Shown here one piece after another: positions 6,931-11,227 of a stretch of DNA of 11,227 nt (position 1 is the first letter of the stretch; each line of letters begins with the position of its first letter). Both the position numbers and the translations under genes were made by a program. The stretch comes from an uncultured Dorea sp. (lineage in GTDB: Bacteria > Bacillota > Clostridia > Lachnospirales > Lachnospiraceae): positions 1 through 11,227 of the forward strand of contig URTM01000046.1 of NCBI GenBank assembly GCA_900550865.1, given 5' to 3'. The notes under the pieces were generated by a model, which made no database searches, was not told where the DNA came from, and saw nothing but the letters and a program-made list of their open reading frames with translations.

Positions 6931-6984
6931 TACCTTATCCTCCTTAAATCGCGTATACACGCTTACGTAATTTCATCTCATATT

Positions 6985-7013
6985 ATTCTATAATACATGA
7001 TATTATTTTTCAA
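6985..7013 (-). promoter_or_regulatory. Promoter of efp, overlapping the yqeG stop codon region
   Basis: Reverse strand: TTGAAA (7013-7008), a 17-nt spacer, then TAGAAT (6990-6985). The -35 lies within the last codons of the upstream phosphatase gene. The spacer from the -10 to the start codon is about 54 bp and contains a small GCGT/ACGC stem (6951-6962) just before the ribosome site. Confidence 0.6.
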
Positions 7014-7521
7014 CCTTTTTTTCGTGTCTCTGACTCTTCTTGTAGAAATGTAACACAATTTTTTCCAGATAACGCTTCAAAACGATCTGGATTTCTTCCT
7101 TCGGATGTATCGGTTTTACCAGAATATTCGGAATTCCGGCACGTTTTGCTCCCCATACATCTGTAAAAAGCTGATCTCCTATGAACACAGAACTTGCCCT
7201 GTCCGTTCCCATAATCTCCATTGCCTTAATATAATTCTTTGTAGATGGCTTGTGTGCATTATATACATAATCTACCTGAATGTCCTTATTGAACATCTCA
7301 ACTCTCGGCTTCTGGTTATTCGAGATCAGACAGCATCGGAATCCGATTGCTTTTAGTCTGGCAAATAATGCTTTTGCCCGATCATCTGCCGGTGCCCCGT
7401 GTGGAACCAGCGTATTATCAATGTCAAAGATCAGTCCGCGCACTCCATCTTCATACAACTGTTCAAAATCAATCGCATAAGTAGATGCCACGTACCGATC
7501 CGGGAAAAATCTATCAAACAT
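7003..7521 (-). CDS. yqeG: YqeG family HAD-IIIA phosphatase
   Basis: This 172-residue cytoplasmic protein belongs to the haloacid dehalogenase superfamily. Motif I is FDIDNTLVPHG with the nucleophile D33 and acid/base D35. Motif II is LISNNQKPR. The HKPSTKNY lysine fits motif III, and IGDQLFTDVWGAKRAG supplies the motif IV acidic residues. The start MFDRFFPDRYVASTYAID is typical of YqeG. Related proteins in yeast and plants are phosphatidylglycerophosphate phosphatases, but the bacterial substrate is not settled. ATG 7521 is chosen because it matches the family's N-terminus and follows the stop of the upstream kinase gene by 1 bp. An in-frame ATG at 7563 would overlap that gene by 41 bp. An AGGAG in the kinase's last codons is 13 nt away, so reinitiation after the upstream gene is likely. 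Confidence 0.93.
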   Translation of the reverse strand: MFDRFFPDRYVASTYAIDFEQLYEDGVRGLIFDIDNTLVPHGAPADDRAKALFARLKAIGFRCCLISNNQKPRVEMFNKDIQVDYVYNAHKPSTKNYIKAMEIMGTDRASSVFIGDQLFTDVWGAKRAGIPNILVKPIHPKEEIQIVLKRYLEKIVLHFYKKSQRHEKKVEK

Positions 7522-7522
7522 A

Positions 7523-8305
7523 CTATTCTTCTGACTCCTGCAGACGCTGAACCAGTTCTTCACAGATTTGAAGAACGGTCTTGTCGTCCGTATTGATTAC
7601 AATATCTGCTGCCGCTTCGTATTTTTCACGGCGCTGTTCCATAAGTTCTGAGATACCTTCTACATTCTTTCTTCCGTTCAGTACCGGTCTGTCATTGCTG
7701 TCTTTCACACGGTCATAGATGGTCTCCGGTGTAGCTGTAAGAAGGACAACTCTTCCGTTCTTCTTCATCTCTGCTACATTGCCTTCTCTTAATGCAGCAC
7801 CTCCGCCACAGGAAATTACGGAATTCTTGCGTGACTGCATCTCGATCAGGAGATTCGTCTCCAGATCACGGAAATATTCTTCTCCGTAAGTAGCAAAGAT
7901 GTCCGGGATACTCATCTCTTCACGTTCCGCGATCACCTGATCCAGCTCCACGATATCCATATCGAACATCGTGCTCAGATAATCAGAGATTGTTGACTTA
8001 CCGGCTCCCATGAATCCAATCAGTACAATGTTATAATCAAAGAGCTTTCTTGCCTGGATTCTCTTACTGTTACGTAAAATGCATCCGAACACATCGAAAA
8101 TCTCTTCTTTATATTTATTCTCTTCCAGTTTCTCTTCCAGTCTTCTTTTCTGCTTTTCTTCCTGACGCGGCTGTAAGATCGGCATACCGTATTCTTCTTT
8201 ATACGCCATGATCTTTTCGATAATAGAATTACGCTCTACCAGAGCATCAATAATCTTATCATCGCACAGAGCCAGCTGCTCTCTGTACATCTCTAAATCA
8301 TTCAT
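7523..8305 (-). CDS. aroK: Chorismate mutase (AroQ type) - shikimate kinase fusion
   Basis: A 260-residue two-domain enzyme of the aromatic pathway. Residues 1-88 form an all-helical AroQ-type chorismate mutase domain (chorismate to prephenate). R8, R25, K36, E49, S80 and Q84 keep the spacing of the E. coli active site, but the positions equivalent to D48 and R51 appear to be Q45 and Q48. Residues 92-260 are shikimate kinase: P-loop GFMGAGKST (97-105), FDMDIVELD (114-122) for Mg and shikimate, CGGGAAL (166-172), lid NDRPVLNG (204-211) and the final RREKYEAAADIVI. The kinase half looks fully functional. ATG 8305 has AGGAG 11 nt upstream. A strong promoter precedes it and yqeG follows 1 bp after the stop. 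Fusion joins non-consecutive steps of the same pathway; whether the mutase is catalytic or regulatory is open. Confidence 0.93.
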   Translation of the reverse strand: MNDLEMYREQLALCDDKIIDALVERNSIIEKIMAYKEEYGMPILQPRQEEKQKRRLEEKLEENKYKEEIFDVFGCILRNSKRIQARKLFDYNIVLIGFMGAGKSTISDYLSTMFDMDIVELDQVIAEREEMSIPDIFATYGEEYFRDLETNLLIEMQSRKNSVISCGGGAALREGNVAEMKKNGRVVLLTATPETIYDRVKDSNDRPVLNGRKNVEGISELMEQRREKYEAAADIVINTDDKTVLQICEELVQRLQESEE

Positions 8306-8356
8306 CCTTCTGTACTCTCCTATAAAAATGTAAACTATCGTCTAATATACCCACGT

Positions 8357-8385
8357 ATTATAGCAATAAATCCACATTCACGCAA
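8357..8385 (-). promoter_or_regulatory. Promoter of the chorismate mutase-shikimate kinase / yqeG operon
   Basis: Reverse strand: TTGCGT (8385-8380), a 17-nt spacer ending TGC, then a perfect TATAAT (8362-8357), giving an extended -10 promoter. It lies about 50 bp upstream of the start codon. The large inverted repeat at 8412-8451 ends 27 bp upstream of its -35. Confidence 0.78.
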
Positions 8386-8411
8386 GGATATCCGGCATAT
8401 TCCCGCATATT

Positions 8412-8451
8412 TATCGTAACAGTTCAGCCTAATGGCTGAACTGTTACGATA
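8412..8451. repeat. Perfect 18-bp inverted repeat with TAAT loop
   Basis: Positions 8412-8429 and 8434-8451 are exact reverse complements, separated by TAAT. The arm contains GTAACAGTTCAGCC. Pairing stops sharply at both ends, and no T-run follows on either strand, so it is not a standard intrinsic terminator. It lies between the kinase promoter and a truncated nuclease gene. It may be a dispersed palindromic element, an insertion-element end, a protein-binding site or the relic of a terminator; the sequence alone does not decide. Confidence 0.85.
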
Positions 8452-8528
8452 TCAATCCAATAAGTATATATTTATTTCATTATTTTGCAAAACATACTGG
8501 AATAATTAACCGAAATATGTTAGTATAA

Positions 8529-9020
8529 TCAAAAGCATTTATATTTCTCAAACTCTCATCCATGTATCTGACGCAAGATGCTAATCCCAGCCTGGAACTC
8601 GAAGCTGTTTTATTAAATATTAATCCCGGTTACAATGAAAAGCTGAAAAATTTGTGTAAATCACTAAGTGATTATTCAGAATATACCAGTCGGGTCAGAC
8701 TCTATGCCAAAGAAGTGTCTATTGAAGAGGCTGTGGAAAAAGCAATTACAGAATGTATTGCAGAAGGGATTCTGGCTGACTTTTTAATTAAAAACAGAGC
8801 GGAGGCGAAAAAAGTGAGTATTTATGAATATGATCAGGAAAAACATCTCCGTTTGGAACGCGAAGATGCTATGGCTGAAGGGATTTCACAGGGCAAAACC
8901 GAAATGCTTCAGGAACTTGTAATGAAAAAATTAGAGAAAAATAAATCGCTGGAGATTATTGCTGAGGAATTGGATGTGGATATCTCGGTAATTAGGGATA
9001 TTGTTACCAAAATTAGATGA
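8529..9020 (+). pseudogene. N-terminally truncated Rpn / PD-(D/E)XK nuclease-transposase family remnant
   Basis: The reading frame resembles the C-terminal half of Rpn-family recombination-promoting nucleases, formerly labelled putative transposases. Family-like segments are NPSLELEAVLLNINPGYNEK, LSDYSEYTSRVRLYAKE, ECIAEGILADFLIKNRAEA and the SIYEYDQEKHLRLEREDA to GISQGKTE linker, followed by a short helical tail to the TGA at 9018-9020. Full-length members are about 300 residues; here the N-terminal catalytic PD-(D/E)XK core is absent. Family-like sequence (FLKLSS) continues upstream of the first ATG (8562) to an in-frame TAA at 8526-8528, and that ATG has no ribosome site. This indicates a decayed fragment rather than a real 152-residue gene starting at 8562. 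It ends 70 bp before a strong terminator. Confidence 0.8.
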
Positions 9021-9090
9021 TATCATGAATGAGGGATTATTCGTACGAAAGAAGAATGCCTCTTTTCAGCTATGGCATAAAAGCTAAAAC

Positions 9091-9135
9091 GACTGGTTAA
9101 GGCTATGTAATCAAAGCCTTAACCAGTCATTTTTT
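9091..9135. terminator. Strong hairpin terminator, probably bidirectional
   Basis: GACTGGTTAAGGCT (9091-9104) pairs perfectly with AGCCTTAACCAGTC (9115-9128), a 14-bp stem with a 10-nt loop. On the plus strand it is followed by A and six T residues (9130-9135). On the minus strand it is followed by GTTTTAGCTTTTA. It lies 70 bp after the nuclease remnant and 27 bp after the 3' end of the convergent repeat protein gene, so it can end both transcripts. Confidence 0.88.
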
Positions 9136-9161
9136 GAATATTTGATTAAATTCTATTCTAA

Positions 9162-11156
9162 TTATTTAACCCATTCACCATTTCTGTTGAATATGTATCT
9201 TCTTCCACCGATATTCCAATCTCCGGTATAGATTCTTCCGGTTTTTCCGGCATAATACCATGCACCCTGATGATAAATCCATCCGCCGGTAAATAAACGT
9301 CCGTTTTCATCGAACATATATACACCACTGTCTCTACTATAAACTAAACCGGTAAGCATTCTTCCATACTCTATATAGTAGCTTCCTACAAATCCGTCAT
9401 ATGGCAGTCCATTTTTGAAATAGTACCATACAGTCTTGCCATACACAGTTGCTGAATACCATCCGGAAGTAGCCTCGGTTTTACCGCCGTTTGCACCATA
9501 GATATAGTACTTATCATTCTCACTCTCATATTCCATACCAATAGTCATAGAGCCATCCGCATCGAAATGATATACCGCTCCACTAACAACTTTTTCGCCT
9601 TCTCCTACTAAAGAATCATTTTCAACATAGTACCAGATGCCATCATCAGATAGTTTCCAACCATCCTTGGTATCTCTGTTACCATTTGCATTAATCCAGA
9701 AATACTTGCCGGTTTTCTTGTCATAGAAAGGCGCATTCTTATGCATCATTCCGCCATCATTGAAATAGTAAGTAAGCCCACCAATTTCTTTCTTCGACTC
9801 TGTGTTCAGCATACCATCAGCATTCACATAATACCAGTCACCGAATGCTGTCTGTTTCCATCCTGTTCCTGACACATAACCCCGCCATGCTCCGCTTGCT
9901 GCAAACTGGCTCAGTTTTCCATCAACTTCCGTGATTGTACCGGAAACCATTCGCATATAACGAAAATAATACCATGTATTTCCAATCTTTCTCCATCCGT
10001 TTTCTACCAGTACCGGATCGCCAGTCGCAGCATTCTTTTCTGCATAGTTCCAGCCATCCAGTGACTTTACCCATCCTGAAGCAACTGCACCATCTGCTCC
10101 AACGTAAGAGTAGTCATGAGCGCTGTTATAATGTTCAGATGGAACTGCTGCATCCGTCCTCATCCGACCATTTTCAATATAATAAGTATGATCCAGCCAA
10201 CCATTATATGGTTCTCCTTTTGCTGTACAATAATACCATGTACCATCTGCCAGCGTCCATCCACTCTGTTCTCCGATTACCATCTGCTTATAACCATTTT
10301 CGTCAAACACATAGGTTTTACCATCGATTTTTTTCTCACCAACTGCCATTATACCGTCTGAAGTAACATAGCAGTTTCCAATCCACTTGTTTGTGCAAAC
10401 ATTGCCATCTGCATCCGTATAATACCATGCAAAACCTTCTTTAATCCAGCCGCCTTTTACAATTGCACCACTTGCATTTGCTATATAAGAATGCCACTTA
10501 TCATTCACATATGTACGAATCAAACCGGTCTGCATAGCACCTCCGTGGTTAAAATAATAAGAACTTCCATTAATCTCTATCAGTTCATTAATAGCAGCCT
10601 CTCCGTTCGCTTTCACATAATACCATGTACCGCCCTGCGACTGCCATCCCGGTGTTGTAATGATTGTACCGGAAGCATTGGCAAACAGTTTTTTAGAAAC
10701 CCACTGATGATCTTCCAGATAATTTGCCCAGAATGCACCGGTCTGCATAATACCCTCACCATCAAAATAGTACTTCTGTCCTCCGATTGTCAGCAGGTCA
10801 TTACCGGCCACATCACCGTTTTCATCAAACCAGTACCGTTTTCCTGACTGTTTTGACTGATACCAGCCTCTAGCTGTTACAATCTGTCCATCCGGCTCTG
10901 CTAAATAATACATTTCGTCTATCCGGAAACGTCCGATTGTCATCTTACCATCGGATTCAAAATGGTATTTACTTCCGTTAATAATTTCAAACGTGTCCTT
11001 TAATACACTGCCATCTTTGAAATAATACCAATAGTCACCAAAAAACTGCCAGCCACTCTTCGTAGATACATCCATAACAGTCAGAACACCATTTACATCT
11101 GCATGATAGAACTTATCGTCTACTACATTTTCTATAATGCTAACCGTCCTTCCCAA
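9162..11156 (-). CDS. Choline-binding/cell-wall-binding repeat protein, N-terminus missing or frameshifted
   Basis: The 664 residues consist almost wholly of aromatic, glycine-rich repeats of the choline-binding/glucan-binding type (CW_binding families). About eleven GW blocks are present, for example GWQSQGGTWYYV, GWRKIGNTWYYF and GWKLSDDGIWYYV, alternating with ING-YYF-G-M-TG units in modules of roughly 55-60 residues. Such repeats anchor secreted proteins to teichoic-acid choline or other wall glycans. The C-terminus ends cleanly in YIFNRNGEWVK. The visible frame starts at TTG 11156 inside repeat-like sequence (FYHADVNGVLTV), without a signal peptide or catalytic domain, and an in-frame TGA lies at 11174-11172. 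It is therefore either the 3' part of a larger broken gene or one joined to upstream sequence by a frameshift. What enzyme or adhesin domain it belonged to cannot be seen. Confidence 0.85.
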   Translation of the reverse strand: MGRTVSIIENVVDDKFYHADVNGVLTVMDVSTKSGWQFFGDYWYYFKDGSVLKDTFEIINGSKYHFESDGKMTIGRFRIDEMYYLAEPDGQIVTARGWYQSKQSGKRYWFDENGDVAGNDLLTIGGQKYYFDGEGIMQTGAFWANYLEDHQWVSKKLFANASGTIITTPGWQSQGGTWYYVKANGEAAINELIEINGSSYYFNHGGAMQTGLIRTYVNDKWHSYIANASGAIVKGGWIKEGFAWYYTDADGNVCTNKWIGNCYVTSDGIMAVGEKKIDGKTYVFDENGYKQMVIGEQSGWTLADGTWYYCTAKGEPYNGWLDHTYYIENGRMRTDAAVPSEHYNSAHDYSYVGADGAVASGWVKSLDGWNYAEKNAATGDPVLVENGWRKIGNTWYYFRYMRMVSGTITEVDGKLSQFAASGAWRGYVSGTGWKQTAFGDWYYVNADGMLNTESKKEIGGLTYYFNDGGMMHKNAPFYDKKTGKYFWINANGNRDTKDGWKLSDDGIWYYVENDSLVGEGEKVVSGAVYHFDADGSMTIGMEYESENDKYYIYGANGGKTEATSGWYSATVYGKTVWYYFKNGLPYDGFVGSYYIEYGRMLTGLVYSRDSGVYMFDENGRLFTGGWIYHQGAWYYAGKTGRIYTGDWNIGGRRYIFNRNGEWVK

Positions 11157-11227
11157 CTGAGATTCACATCCTCAGTTACGGCACATATTACCGCACACTT
11201 CTGTACATAGCAACCTATTTTTTGCGG

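Noticed and set aside
8524..8529. TATAAT before the nuclease remnant as a promoter
   Set aside because: No -35 box at a workable distance and the following frame lacks a ribosome site; probably chance in AT-rich DNA.
9041..9050. TTCGTACGAA palindrome downstream of the nuclease remnant
   Set aside because: A single 10-bp palindrome is expected by chance at this scale and it lies at no promoter.
9935..10847. Plus-strand open frames of 81-143 codons within the repeat protein region
   Set aside because: They are antisense to the repetitive wall-binding gene; their open length follows from its skewed codon composition, and they lack ribosome sites and family features.
9162..11156. Tandem DNA repeat or CRISPR-like array in the repeat gene
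   Set aside because: Similarity between units is at protein level (GW and YYF motifs) with diverged nucleotide sequence and no constant repeat and spacer lengths.

Overview
The window looks like a chromosomal segment of a low-to-moderate GC Gram-positive anaerobe, most likely a gut Lachnospiraceae (Dorea/Mediterraneibacter/Blautia-like). This is inferred from GGAGG-type ribosome binding sites, TTGACA/TATAAT-type promoters, U-tract terminators, a DUF5688 protein, a YqeG phosphatase next to an aromatic-pathway gene, a degraded Rpn/PD-(D/E)XK nuclease and a long choline-binding-type repeat protein. No species can be named from the sequence alone.

Layout. Positions 1-509 (minus) hold the N-terminal part of a class I SAM methyltransferase cut by the window edge. 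It is divergent from a TetR/AcrR regulator (742-1344, plus). The 232-bp spacer carries two good back-to-back promoters and an inverted repeat over the regulator's -35 box. From about 5240 down to 1439 (minus) runs a translation-related cluster: tRNA-Arg(CCG), an unrecognised single-pass membrane protein, arginyl-tRNA synthetase (argS), and an AlaX-type alanyl-tRNA editing hydrolase starting 5 bp after argS. Next on the minus strand come a DUF5688 protein (5301-6182), efp encoding elongation factor P (6367-6930) with a clear terminator, a YqeG-family HAD phosphatase (7003-7521), and a chorismate mutase-shikimate kinase fusion (7523-8305) with a strong extended -10 promoter. The last two are 1 bp apart and form an operon. 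The efp promoter lies over the 3' end of yqeG.

The remainder, about 8400-11227, looks accessory. It has a perfect 18-bp inverted repeat with a 4-nt loop, an N-terminally truncated Rpn nuclease remnant on the plus strand, a strong hairpin terminator, and a large minus-strand cell-wall-binding repeat protein. The visible frame of that last gene begins inside a repeat, with no signal peptide, at a TTG codon.

Functionally, most of the window is translation quality and speed (tRNA-Arg, ArgRS, AlaX, EF-P) plus aromatic amino acid synthesis. I find no defence system, CRISPR array or intact mobile element, and nothing I would call a new biological system. The points most worth a second look are the palindrome beside the nuclease remnant, the broken or partial start of the repeat protein, the chorismate mutase domain with altered active-site positions, and the uncharacterised membrane protein between tRNA-Arg and argS.
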